A stretch of DNA of 64,000 bases. Source: Bacteroidota bacterium. Its GTDB lineage: Bacteria; Bacteroidota; Bacteroidia; Chitinophagales; Chitinophagaceae. The stretch is from the NCBI GenBank assembly GCA_018267955.1, contig JAFDXL010000002.1, forward strand, positions 493,434 to 557,433, read 5' to 3'. Shown here one piece after another: positions 52,093-60,750 of this stretch (within the stretch, counting starts at the first letter, position 1; each line of letters opens with the position of its first letter). Made by a program: the position numbers and the translations under genes. Below the pieces are notes generated by a model. That model was not told the DNA's origin and made no database searches. It was given only the letters and a program-made list of their open reading frames with translations.

Positions 52093-53103
52093 ATGTCCCA
52101 CGCCAGGCTCCGGAAAGAAAATAATTGCCTTAACTGCGATGCTGTAGTAGATGGCCCTTATTGCAAAAATTGCGGGCAACTGAATGCAGAACCCAAACAA
52201 ACGCTTTGGCACCTGCTTACTCATTTTATTGAAGACGTAACTCATTTCGATGGCAAGTTTTTCGTTACCATGAAATCGTTACTTGTAAGGCCGGGTTTTC
52301 TTTCTTCGGAATACCTCAAGGGGCGCAGAACTAAATACCTGGACCCGGTAAGGCTTTATCTGTTTGTTTCAGCAATATTCTTTGTCATCGTATTTGCCGG
52401 ATCACAAAAAGAACAGAGAATTACCGTTCATAACAACCCGGTGTTAGTATACGCTACCGATTCTACAAGAGCTACAGACTCCGGGAAGCGATGGGGGTAT
52501 TACCGCCATAATACTGATGGCCAGGATGTGCAGGTATTGTTTCTTCCCAATTATCTAACACATGGCTACAAATATTACGATTCGCTGCAAAGAGCCTTAC
52601 CTGCCAGTAAAAAAAGTAATTGGTTCGATCGCTATTTTGAGAAACGTCTGATAGGTGTATGGGAGACCTATGACAACGATCCTTATAATTTCTTTAGAGA
52701 AGTATTGGAACGGATACAACATTCTTTCTCCAAAATGTTTTTCATATCCCTGCCTATTTTCGCCTTCTTCCTATATCTTTTATATTACAGAAGGCGCAAG
52801 CAGTATTATTATGTATCCCACGCAATCTTCTCCCTACATTATTATACCATCTCCTTCTTCTTTCTGCTACTAATAAAACTTTCCCTCGCAGAATTTATTC
52901 CCGAATTCTTGGGCAATATATTGATGACAATAGGTATAGGCGGCATATTTGTGTACTTATATATCGCGATGCTCCGCTTCTACAAGCAGGGATGGTTCAA
53001 GACCTTCGTAAAATTCCTGTTCTTATCTGTTGCCGCTATTATATTGATAACTGTAATCACAATAGGTATGTCGCTCAATTCATTCTTTAGTATGGCTAGC
53101 TAA
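52093..53103 (+). CDS. DUF3667 membrane protein with zinc ribbon (paralog 1)
   Basis: This 336-residue protein begins with a zinc ribbon NNCLNCDAVVDGPYCKNCGQ (two CxxC pairs). The DUF3667 signature follows: HFIEDVTHFDGKFFVTMKSLL and RPGFLSSEYLKGRRTKYLDPVRLYLFVSAIFF. A hydrophobic helix, a soluble stretch (residues ~120-210), and four further membrane helices complete it. The next gene is a paralog with the same plan, 11 bp downstream. The family has no assigned function. Confidence 0.85.
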   Translation: MSHARLRKENNCLNCDAVVDGPYCKNCGQLNAEPKQTLWHLLTHFIEDVTHFDGKFFVTMKSLLVRPGFLSSEYLKGRRTKYLDPVRLYLFVSAIFFVIVFAGSQKEQRITVHNNPVLVYATDSTRATDSGKRWGYYRHNTDGQDVQVLFLPNYLTHGYKYYDSLQRALPASKKSNWFDRYFEKRLIGVWETYDNDPYNFFREVLERIQHSFSKMFFISLPIFAFFLYLLYYRRRKQYYYVSHAIFSLHYYTISFFFLLLIKLSLAEFIPEFLGNILMTIGIGGIFVYLYIAMLRFYKQGWFKTFVKFLFLSVAAIILITVITIGMSLNSFFSMAS

Positions 53104-53114
53104 ACACAATTTGT

Positions 53115-54158
53115 ATGTCGCACCTGCACGAACGTAAAGAAAAAGTATGCCTCAATTGTGGCGCACAGTTGTATGATCGCTATTGCCATAAATGCGGACA
53201 GGAAAATGTAGAACCTAAAGAAAACTTCCTGCACCTCACCAGGCACTTTTTAGAAGATGTAACCCATTTTGATGGTAAATTTTTTAGCACCGTTAAAGCG
53301 CTTATTTTAAAACCAGGGTTCCTGACTGCGGAATACATACGCGGCAGGCGGGCAAGCTATATCAACCCTATAAGACTATACCTGTTTATATCAGCCATAT
53401 TCTTCCTCGCATTTATCAGCGTCTTTACCAATAACGATGCTCACGAAAAACTTCCTCCATCAAAAATAGCAAAACTCGATTCTGCCATGACCCACCTGAA
53501 AGAGGCACAGGTAGGTTTAACAGAAGGCCTTAGCGCTGAAGACTCCGCCACAGTAAGCACGGCATTGCAAAAAAGCGATACTACCGTTTTTACATATGAT
53601 TATAATGATTCTTATGCACCCGAGCAAACGGTTGCAGAATATGATTCTGTTCAAAAAATATTAGCCAAAAACAAAAGAGATGGCTGGCTCCAACATTATT
53701 TCAAAAGACGTATGATAGCTGCCAGGCAATATTCTCATGAAAATCCTGGCGAATACATGCATAAGGTCAAGGAAAGCTTTTTTCATTCCCTGCCATATAT
53801 GCTGTTCCTATCCCTGCCGCTGATAGCTTTATTGATGAAGCTATTGTATATACGCAGGCGAGAGTTTTTCTATGTGTCGCACATTATATTCCTGTTGCAC
53901 TATTACTGCCTGGTGTTTGTAGCCATATTTATTGTAAACGTTCTTCACAAATGGTGCGGGCAGGCAGGTAGCATCCTTTCCCCATTTGTGACATTAGGCT
54001 ATTTCATTTATCTCTATGCGGCCATGCTTCGTTTTTACAAACAGGGCTGGTTTAAGACCTTGGTTAAGTACTTTATCCTAATATTCTTCGCCGCCATTAT
54101 ATTAATAGTTTTGCTCGTCATTTTTGGAGTAAATTCCGTCTTGAACACCGGCGTTTAA
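53115..54158 (+). CDS. DUF3667 membrane protein with zinc ribbon (paralog 2)
   Basis: This 347-residue protein has the same architecture as the preceding gene: zinc ribbon VCLNCGAQLYDRYCHKCGQ, then HFLEDVTHFDGKFFSTVKALILKPGF and RGRRASYINPIRLYLFISAIFFL. The loop domain (residues ~115-205) differs most, with many Ser/Thr/Asp residues. The two copies look like a tandem duplication that has diverged well beyond a recent event. A strong bidirectional terminator follows. Confidence 0.85.
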   Translation: MSHLHERKEKVCLNCGAQLYDRYCHKCGQENVEPKENFLHLTRHFLEDVTHFDGKFFSTVKALILKPGFLTAEYIRGRRASYINPIRLYLFISAIFFLAFISVFTNNDAHEKLPPSKIAKLDSAMTHLKEAQVGLTEGLSAEDSATVSTALQKSDTTVFTYDYNDSYAPEQTVAEYDSVQKILAKNKRDGWLQHYFKRRMIAARQYSHENPGEYMHKVKESFFHSLPYMLFLSLPLIALLMKLLYIRRREFFYVSHIIFLLHYYCLVFVAIFIVNVLHKWCGQAGSILSPFVTLGYFIYLYAAMLRFYKQGWFKTLVKYFILIFFAAIILIVLLVIFGVNSVLNTGV

Positions 54159-54174
54159 GAGCTTGTCTTATTAT

Positions 54175-54209
54175 AAAAAAGGGACTGCAAACAAATGCAG
54201 TCCCTTTTT
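54175..54209. terminator. Bidirectional terminator
   Basis: The 14-bp stem AAAAAGGGACTGCA / TGCAGTCCCTTTTT (loop AACAAA) separates the DUF3667 pair and the convergent T9SS gene. Confidence 0.95.
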
Positions 54210-54230
54210 CAAACATCTAAAACCGGTTGA

Positions 54231-56156
54231 TTATTGTTTCACAATTTTCTGTGTTTCATAAACGGTGCCGTTTACATTCAGTCGCACGAAGTAAATGCCA
54301 TTTTGAAGATCAGATATTGATATCCTGCCTTGCAATACAGTTGTGTTTTTCACAACGCGGCCTGTAATATCTGCAATAGAAACATAAGCCTTATCTGCGT
54401 TAGCACCTGTCACATTGATGTACAGATCATTTGTTGCAGGGTTAGGATACACAGTAAACTGCGGTTTGTTCTCAATTGTGGCAATACCTACAACTGCATT
54501 TTTATATTGTGGTTGCACGGCAATGTCAGACATGGAAACACCCAGGCCAATATCACTTACAAGACTGATAGAGCTGCTGTTGGTATTTACGGTATACAAT
54601 TTATCATTAAGGCTGGTCATAGAGTTTACTGCTATATATCCAACATTATTCTTGCTTGTAGAATCGTAAAAGAAGTCTATATCAGAACTCATATCAGATG
54701 CGTTTACCATCACTAGGCTTGCTGCTGTTGTAGAAAGCATACCACCATTAGGTGAGCCCAGTTTCACCATAGATCCAAGGGAATCATCCAGAGCGTACAA
54801 TTCAGTAACCGTTGCATGGTTATAGCTATTGGTATATGCTATCGCGCCTATGTGCGGAGTTTTGCCTGCATTAACATCAGATGTTCCGTACACCACCGCT
54901 GTATCTGTCATTTCTATAGCGCCGCTTGTAGGGTTGATGCGATAGTTCAATCCTGTTTCCCTGCTGATAACGCGTACCTTATCGGCAACCGGATCAAAAT
55001 CAAAAGCTACATTATTACTCATGCCCAGGTTTATGGCAGCTGCGTTGCTGTTCACTGCAGTGGCAACGCCTGTAGCTGTATTGATGGTATATAACTGGTA
55101 TTGGCCGGATAGATAATCATAACCCATAGCGTACAGTTTGCCATCAGAAGGACGGAAATCAAGGCCTGCGATCATTTGACCTGATACCATACCTGTTACA
55201 GGCATATACGTACGCAGCAACCTTGGGTTATCACTGTCAAAAGATACAAGGGTATTTGTTTTGTTCTGAACGCCAAATATCATTTTACCGGTAACTGCAG
55301 GCAATGCACGGTTGATGGTAATGGCAATATTTTTAACATCCAAACCCGCGCCGATAAGGCCAAGGCTGGTAGCCGCTCCGGTATTCAGGTCTATGCTGTA
55401 CAGGTTATCGTTCAGGTCGGCATTGGTATTCGCAGCCAGGTAAGCAGTGCTGTTCAGCGTCACCGGGTCTACATATACATCCATATCAATGGAGTGGGTA
55501 ACAGTATTCACCATCAGCCCTGTATTACCTATTGTATGGAGCACACCTGTTGCAGGCAAATCAATTGCAGCCAGGACATTTAAAGCCATATCATAGCTAT
55601 ACAGCGTAGTAGCGCCCGCGCCAACATAGCTGTTGGTATAAGCGATGGCCCCGATGGATGGGGTAGCTAAGTGGTTTACATCAGCCAGGTTAAAGCTGAG
55701 ATCAGCATCTGTTGACACGATGGCGCCATTTACCGGGTTAATATCATAGTTCTTGCCATTCGCCCCTACCACTCGAATGCGGTCCATTGTAGGATCAAAG
55801 TCGAAGCTGACAGCATCAGTAGCGCCCAGGCCAAGTGACATAGGTGTAGAACTGATTGCTGCAGCTACACCTGTTGCAGTATTTAAACTATAGATCTGCG
55901 CTGTATTACTAAGAGCATCATAGCCCATAATATAGAGCTCACCTGTCATGGGGCGAACATCTGCTCCGGCAATAGTCTGTCCCGCCGTCATCCCCGTAAC
56001 TGTTATTGGGGTGCTTATAAGGCCGGGAGCAGCTATGTTGGCCATAGTAAATACTTTATCATCCTGTGTGATACCTACAAGAGATTGAGCATTAATGTTT
56101 TGGGTAAATAATACCCCGGCAGTTAAAGCCAGCAAGGATTGTAATTTTAGTTTCAT
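54231..56156 (-). CDS. DUF4394 tandem-domain protein secreted by T9SS
   Basis: This 641-residue protein has a signal peptide (1-23, NINAQ). Two consecutive DUF4394 domains follow, each ~270 residues, sharing SLVGITQDDKVFTM-like starts and the block GELYIMGYDALSNTAQIY versus GKLYAMGYDYLSGQYQLY, and FDFDPTMDRIRVV versus FDFDPVADKVRVI. The C-terminal ~75 residues form a T9SS type A sorting domain (FTVYPNPATNDLYINV...GIYFVRLNVNG). The internal repeats probably form a propeller-like surface structure. The ligand is unknown. Confidence 0.85.
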   Translation of the reverse strand: MKLKLQSLLALTAGVLFTQNINAQSLVGITQDDKVFTMANIAAPGLISTPITVTGMTAGQTIAGADVRPMTGELYIMGYDALSNTAQIYSLNTATGVAAAISSTPMSLGLGATDAVSFDFDPTMDRIRVVGANGKNYDINPVNGAIVSTDADLSFNLADVNHLATPSIGAIAYTNSYVGAGATTLYSYDMALNVLAAIDLPATGVLHTIGNTGLMVNTVTHSIDMDVYVDPVTLNSTAYLAANTNADLNDNLYSIDLNTGAATSLGLIGAGLDVKNIAITINRALPAVTGKMIFGVQNKTNTLVSFDSDNPRLLRTYMPVTGMVSGQMIAGLDFRPSDGKLYAMGYDYLSGQYQLYTINTATGVATAVNSNAAAINLGMSNNVAFDFDPVADKVRVISRETGLNYRINPTSGAIEMTDTAVVYGTSDVNAGKTPHIGAIAYTNSYNHATVTELYALDDSLGSMVKLGSPNGGMLSTTAASLVMVNASDMSSDIDFFYDSTSKNNVGYIAVNSMTSLNDKLYTVNTNSSSISLVSDIGLGVSMSDIAVQPQYKNAVVGIATIENKPQFTVYPNPATNDLYINVTGANADKAYVSIADITGRVVKNTTVLQGRISISDLQNGIYFVRLNVNGTVYETQKIVKQ

Positions 56157-56228
56157 AACATGTTTTTTATTAGTCCGACAATTTCTTTTTCGTCGGAGTG
56201 ATAGGTTTATAAAATAGTGCCATCAACG

Positions 56229-56255
56229 TTGTCGATATAAAAAGGGTTACCTTTG
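56229..56255 (+). promoter_or_regulatory. Promoter of the AraC gene, almost leaderless
   Basis: TTG at 56229-56231 and TACCTTTG at 56248-56255 are spaced 16 bp, a good Bacteroidota -33/-7 pair. The GTG start is at 56261, five bases after the box, so the transcript would have almost no leader. Confidence 0.55.
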
Positions 56256-56260
56256 ATGCT

Positions 56261-57121
56261 GTGTTAGATATTACTGCAGACCTGTTAAGTATCAATAATT
56301 ATGCACCGCTGGAACGCATACTGGGCCAGCAGGCGCATATATTAAGCAGGCAACCTGTATCTGTAAATAACCATATACACGCGGAATGCATTGAGGTGAG
56401 CTTTAGTGAGGATAGCTGGCCCGAAGAACATGCACGTCTGAACCTTTTCCCCGTGGCCGATGGGCAATATTGTGTACAATTACTGTATCTGCAATATATC
56501 GAGGCAGGGAAAGCAGAAATATTCTGGGCTGAATTTAAACCGGGCTTTTTCGAACAATATCCTTTAGCTACGATATCGAAACAGGCTCCTTTTCATTTTG
56601 ATAAGGTCACTGAAGAGCAGTTTGCAATATGCAGCCAGTCTACAGAGCTATTGCAGCAGTTGAGAGGCATCAATGCTAATGAAGCTTTTACAGAGTCTCT
56701 GAAACAGACAGAAACCTTGCTGCATTTACTTCGCCGTGCGCTCGATTGTATTGCATTGCCGTTTACTGTATGCCCGGTACCGGCATGCCGTTTTCTTGCC
56801 TACGACACAGAACGTGAGAAAATAACTGAGGCGCAACGTATCATAGAGCAAAACTTTGATAAGCCGCTTACCATTAAAGAGCTATCGCGCAAGGTAGCCA
56901 TGAACGAGTGCTACCTGAAGAAAGGTTTCAAAGCCATGACCGGCAAAACACTGTACGAATACACACAGGAACTGAGGATCAACAAGGCAAAAGAATTATT
57001 ACAGAACCATCGTTACTCTGTGTCAGATGTAGCCAATACCCTTGGCTTCAGCAGTATCTCCCATTTTAGTACCGCCTTCAAAAAAGCTACAGGCATGAAG
57101 CCATGTGAGCTTCTTTCCTAA
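56261..57121 (+). CDS. AraC-family transcriptional regulator
   Basis: This 286-residue regulator uses a GTG start at 56261; no in-frame ATG is near, and the upstream ATG at 56256 runs into a stop after two codons. The C-terminal ~95 residues form the double helix-turn-helix (RIIEQNFDKPLTIKELSRKVAMNECYLKKGFKAMTGKTLYEY, then SVSDVANTLGFSSISHFSTAFKKATGMKP). The N-terminal ~180 residues are an unrecognised input domain. Divergent from the DUF4394-T9SS gene, it could regulate it. It overlaps the flippase gene's 3' end by 4 bp. Confidence 0.9.
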   Translation: MLDITADLLSINNYAPLERILGQQAHILSRQPVSVNNHIHAECIEVSFSEDSWPEEHARLNLFPVADGQYCVQLLYLQYIEAGKAEIFWAEFKPGFFEQYPLATISKQAPFHFDKVTEEQFAICSQSTELLQQLRGINANEAFTESLKQTETLLHLLRRALDCIALPFTVCPVPACRFLAYDTEREKITEAQRIIEQNFDKPLTIKELSRKVAMNECYLKKGFKAMTGKTLYEYTQELRINKAKELLQNHRYSVSDVANTLGFSSISHFSTAFKKATGMKPCELLS

Positions 57122-58620
57122 CGGATAAACTTGCCTATTACTGGAAGTGTTTTCAATTCCTGCTTCTGGCTGTTTGCTATAAATACAATATACATCAGCA
57201 TAAATGTAGTGCCCGACAACAGCCGCAAACCTTCATTGCTGATAACCCTGCAAACCATATAGTGAAAGCCATACACCATCAGCATCATCATAAACATACT
57301 TGTTAACTTACGTACATTATAAGGAACAGGATATACTTTCTGCCCCCAGATGTAAGAGATAACCATCATGCCCCCATAGCAGGAAAGCGTTGCCCATGCG
57401 CAGGCTGTATATCCGTATTTCGGTATAAACAGGTAGTTGATAACTAATGTCAGCAGTGCGCCTATAATAGTGATGGTTGCGCCTGCATTGGTTTTATGAG
57501 ATAGCTTATACCATATTGCCAGGTTATAATATACACCAAGACACATATTGGCTATCAATAGTATTGGCACAACCGAAAGCCCTGCCCACATTTCTTTATT
57601 ACGGATGAATTGTTTCCATACATCCAGGTATAACATTACTACCAGGAACATGATGCAAAGGATCATCACAAAGTAATTCATCACTCTTGCATAGGTCTTA
57701 GGTGCATCCTCGCCTCTTGCCTGCTGAAAGAAGAATGGCTCTGCGCCCATGCGAAATGCCCGGACAAAGAGCGTAATAAGTATAGACAATTTGTAGCAGG
57801 CGCTGTAGATGCCTACTTCAGCCTTCTTTTGCAATTCGGTACCTGCCGGCGACCACCAGCCCAGCATGATCCTGTCAAACGTTTCATTGATAACACCACC
57901 AAAACCAACTATGAGCAATGGCGCTGAATAAACGATCATCTGTTTCCAGAGCTTGGCATCCCATTCAAAACGTATAGCCGCAAATTCGGGCAACAACAAC
58001 AGGAAACTAAATGCAGACATGGCAAGATTGGCAATAATATAATAGCCTGCACCAAGACTCGGGTCATACATAGATGCCAGCCAGCTACCGGGGTGTGCTT
58101 TCGCATAGCCGGGTAATACTGTATAAAAGAACACTACCAGTACTATATTCAGCAAAATGCCAGCAACCCTGATAAATGCATATTTCCGGGGCCTACCATC
58201 ATTACGCAGTTTGGCAAATGGCAATGTGGTAAGCGTATCTAAAGCTATGATGCTCGCCGCCCAAACCACAAACTGCGGATGCTCTTCTACTCGCAACAGT
58301 GTAGCCACAGGGCCACGCCATAACATTAATATCACTGTGAACAGCAGCGTAGTACCTACCAGCGACAGGCTGGCAATATTGTACACGTGCTTACCATTAT
58401 GATCTTTATTGCTGAAGCGGAAAAATGTTGTTTCCATTCCGTAGGTGAATATGACATTCATGAACGGTATGGCCGCATATATCAGGCTCATCTCGCCATA
58501 TACCGATGCACTCATGTAGTGCGTCAGGTATGGGGTAAGCAGGTAATTCAGGAAGCTCGCGAATATGGAACTCAATCCATACCACATCGTTTGCCCCGCA
58601 AGTTTTTTTAGTGAAGCCAA
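57118..58620 (-). CDS. Polysaccharide flippase (Wzx/MATE-like)
   Basis: This 500-residue membrane protein has ~14 helices and the conserved N-terminal block KKLAGQTMWYGLSS...YLLTPYLTHYM of Wzx/polysaccharide-biosynthesis flippases. It moves lipid-linked glycans across the inner membrane. The start is a TTG at 58620, since an in-frame stop precedes it; the first ATG is 11 codons inside, at 58587, and would cut the conserved block. No glycan operon is adjacent. It overlaps the AraC gene by 4 bp at its 3' end. Confidence 0.85.
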   Translation of the reverse strand: MASLKKLAGQTMWYGLSSIFASFLNYLLTPYLTHYMSASVYGEMSLIYAAIPFMNVIFTYGMETTFFRFSNKDHNGKHVYNIASLSLVGTTLLFTVILMLWRGPVATLLRVEEHPQFVVWAASIIALDTLTTLPFAKLRNDGRPRKYAFIRVAGILLNIVLVVFFYTVLPGYAKAHPGSWLASMYDPSLGAGYYIIANLAMSAFSFLLLLPEFAAIRFEWDAKLWKQMIVYSAPLLIVGFGGVINETFDRIMLGWWSPAGTELQKKAEVGIYSACYKLSILITLFVRAFRMGAEPFFFQQARGEDAPKTYARVMNYFVMILCIMFLVVMLYLDVWKQFIRNKEMWAGLSVVPILLIANMCLGVYYNLAIWYKLSHKTNAGATITIIGALLTLVINYLFIPKYGYTACAWATLSCYGGMMVISYIWGQKVYPVPYNVRKLTSMFMMMLMVYGFHYMVCRVISNEGLRLLSGTTFMLMYIVFIANSQKQELKTLPVIGKFIR

Positions 58621-58666
58621 TATTCAGGAAATTGGTTGAACAAATATAAACGCCTCCCGGCAACTA

Positions 58667-59704
58667 TTATTCTATCACCCAGGTTTCCATACCCTGCAGC
58701 AATTTATCCAGGTCTCCCTTGCCTTTTCTTGCAATGGTGTCTTCAATCTGCAATTTCATTCCATCTTCATACGTAGGCCTGTCTGCCTTGTAGAAAACAC
58801 CAAACGGACGAGGGAAATGATCTGCTTTCGAAGGCTCATCAAACAAACGGGTAAGTATCTGTGCTTTGTAGAAGTCAGACTCATCGTGTATCCAAAGGTC
58901 AGCTGCACTATAACCATCTGCCAGGTTTACCACCTGTGGTTTGTAGCCATCCAGCCTGATGCCCTTGTCTTTGTTGGCACCGAACAATAATGGCTGGCCG
59001 TTTTCCAGGAACAGGCATTCTTCCATCTTAGAGCCTTTTTCTGTGAATATCTCAAATGCTCCATCATTGAAGATGTTGCAATTCTGGTATATCTCCAGGA
59101 AAGACGAACCATGGTGCCCGTGAGAGCGCAGCAGCATTTGCTGCAGGTGCTTAGGGTCACGATCCATACTACGGGCAATAAAGCTTGCATCCGCGCCCAA
59201 TGCTAATGCCAAAGGATTGAACGGATGATCTATGCTTCCAAAAGGTGTGGACTTGGTTACTTTATGCTCTTCTGACGTAGGAGAATATTGTCCTTTGGTA
59301 AGGCCATATATCTGGTTATTAAACAGCAGGACGTTTACATCAAAATTACGTCTTAGCAGGTGTATGGTATGGTTGCCGCCAATACTCAAGCCATCGCCGT
59401 CACCGGTTACTATCCACACGCTCAATTCAGGCCGCGATGCTTTGAGGCCGGATGCCACGGCTGTCGCGCGCCCATGTATGGAGTGCATACCAAAGGTGTT
59501 CATATAATACGGGAAACGCGAACTACAGCCAATGCCGGATATGATCACGATATTTTCCCGTGGAATGCCCGTTTGAGGCAATATGGTCTGTACCTGTTTT
59601 AATATCGAATAATCTCCGCAACCGGGGCACCAGCGCACTTCCTGGTCAGTAGCAAAGTCCTTAGCTGTCAGTGCTGGAGCGGTAGGAATCACAACGTCAC
59701 TCAT
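58667..59704 (-). CDS. korB: 2-oxoacid:ferredoxin oxidoreductase, beta subunit
   Basis: Starting at the ATG at 59704 gives 345 residues. The beta subunit of 2-oxoglutarate (or pyruvate):ferredoxin oxidoreductase binds thiamine diphosphate. WCPGCGDYSILKQVQ supplies cluster/TPP contacts, and VTGDGDGLSIGGNH is the TPP/Mg motif followed by NNQIYGLTKGQ. The C-terminal DEPSKADHFPRPFGVFY block is typical. The alpha subunit usually lies directly upstream; here upstream is murI on the other strand, so korA must lie elsewhere. It carries no 4Fe-4S ferredoxin domain. Substrate not certain. Confidence 0.88.
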   Translation of the reverse strand: MSDVVIPTAPALTAKDFATDQEVRWCPGCGDYSILKQVQTILPQTGIPRENIVIISGIGCSSRFPYYMNTFGMHSIHGRATAVASGLKASRPELSVWIVTGDGDGLSIGGNHTIHLLRRNFDVNVLLFNNQIYGLTKGQYSPTSEEHKVTKSTPFGSIDHPFNPLALALGADASFIARSMDRDPKHLQQMLLRSHGHHGSSFLEIYQNCNIFNDGAFEIFTEKGSKMEECLFLENGQPLLFGANKDKGIRLDGYKPQVVNLADGYSAADLWIHDESDFYKAQILTRLFDEPSKADHFPRPFGVFYKADRPTYEDGMKLQIEDTIARKGKGDLDKLLQGMETWVIE

Positions 59705-59828
59705 AAGTAAAATATGACGCAAAATTACTGTATAAACAGCAGTATATGAAAACTAAAACACCGCTATGACACGCTTTTATGATATCCTTAATACGTTTGT
59801 ATCGACATAAACGGAAGATAAAAGCTGC

Positions 59829-59852
59829 GGGCCGGTCTTTACCGGCTCTTTT
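59829..59852 (+). terminator. Orphan terminator-like hairpin before murI
   Basis: The stem GGGCCGGT / ACCGGCTC (one G-T pair, loop CTTT) is followed by TTTTCT at 59849-59854, ending 15 bp before the murI ATG. No gene ends here, because korB and murI are divergent. It could end a small transcript or attenuate murI. Confidence 0.5.
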
Positions 59853-59866
59853 CTATATTTTTACAC

Positions 59867-60688
59867 ATGCTTTCTCCAATTGGTGTTTTTGATTCGGGCT
59901 ATGGCGGGCTCACCGTATTTAAGTCCATCGTTGCAGCCCTTCCGCAATACGATTATATATACCTCGGAGATAATGCCCGCGCCCCTTATGGCAACCGGTC
60001 TTTCGAAACGGTACATGAATACACGCTGCAATGTGTAGAATGGTTCTTTGAGCAAGGATGCGAGCTGGTGATCATAGCCTGCAATACTGCCAGCGCCAAG
60101 GCATTACGTACTATACAGCAGCAGGATCTGCCCGGAATTGCCCCTGAAAAACGCGTTCTGGGTGTGATACGCCCTACGGCAGAGGTAATAGGCAATTATT
60201 CAAAAACTAGGCATGTGGGTGTATTGGGCACAAGGGGCACTGTAAACTCTCAATCTTATCTTATAGAGATAAACAAGTTCTTCCCGGATATTAAAGTAGA
60301 GCAACTGGCATGTCCTTTGTGGGTGCCTATTGTAGAGTATGGCGAGTACAATAGCGAAGGCACAGATTTTTTTGTAAAGAAATATCTCGATCAATTGCTG
60401 GCTGCCGATAAGGATATTGATACCATACTACTGGCTTGTACTCATTATCCTATATTAATGGAGAAGATCAAAAAATATTTGCCCACTGGCATCAGCGTTA
60501 TAGCCCAGGGGGATATAGTAGCAGAAAGCCTGAAGGACTATTTACACCGTCATCCCGAAATGGAAAACAGGATTAGTAAAGGCGGAAAATTAAGTTTCTA
60601 TACAACTGATGATCCATCAGATTTCAGTGAGCATGCTACGCTTTTTTTCGGCAGGCCTGTAGAAGCGCAACACTTACACCTGCAATAA
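59867..60688 (+). CDS. murI: Glutamate racemase
   Basis: This 273-residue enzyme makes D-glutamate for peptidoglycan. The two catalytic cysteines are in IIACNTASAKAL and LLACTHYPIL, and the N-terminal IGVFDSGYGGLTV and GDNARAPYG are typical. A terminator-like hairpin sits just before the start codon, which may reflect a regulatory leader. A strong perfect-stem terminator follows. Confidence 0.96.
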   Translation: MLSPIGVFDSGYGGLTVFKSIVAALPQYDYIYLGDNARAPYGNRSFETVHEYTLQCVEWFFEQGCELVIIACNTASAKALRTIQQQDLPGIAPEKRVLGVIRPTAEVIGNYSKTRHVGVLGTRGTVNSQSYLIEINKFFPDIKVEQLACPLWVPIVEYGEYNSEGTDFFVKKYLDQLLAADKDIDTILLACTHYPILMEKIKKYLPTGISVIAQGDIVAESLKDYLHRHPEMENRISKGGKLSFYTTDDPSDFSEHATLFFGRPVEAQHLHLQ

Positions 60689-60697
60689 GTTCTTTAA

Positions 60698-60734
60698 AAC
60701 AATAAACCCTTGCCGGTAGCAAGGGTTTATTGTT
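60698..60734. terminator. Bidirectional terminator after murI
   Basis: The perfect 16-bp stem AACAATAAACCCTTGC / GCAAGGGTTTATTGTT has loop CGGTA. It serves murI and the convergent T9SS gene. Confidence 0.85.
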
Positions 60735-60750
60735 ATCTAACATTTTGCAT

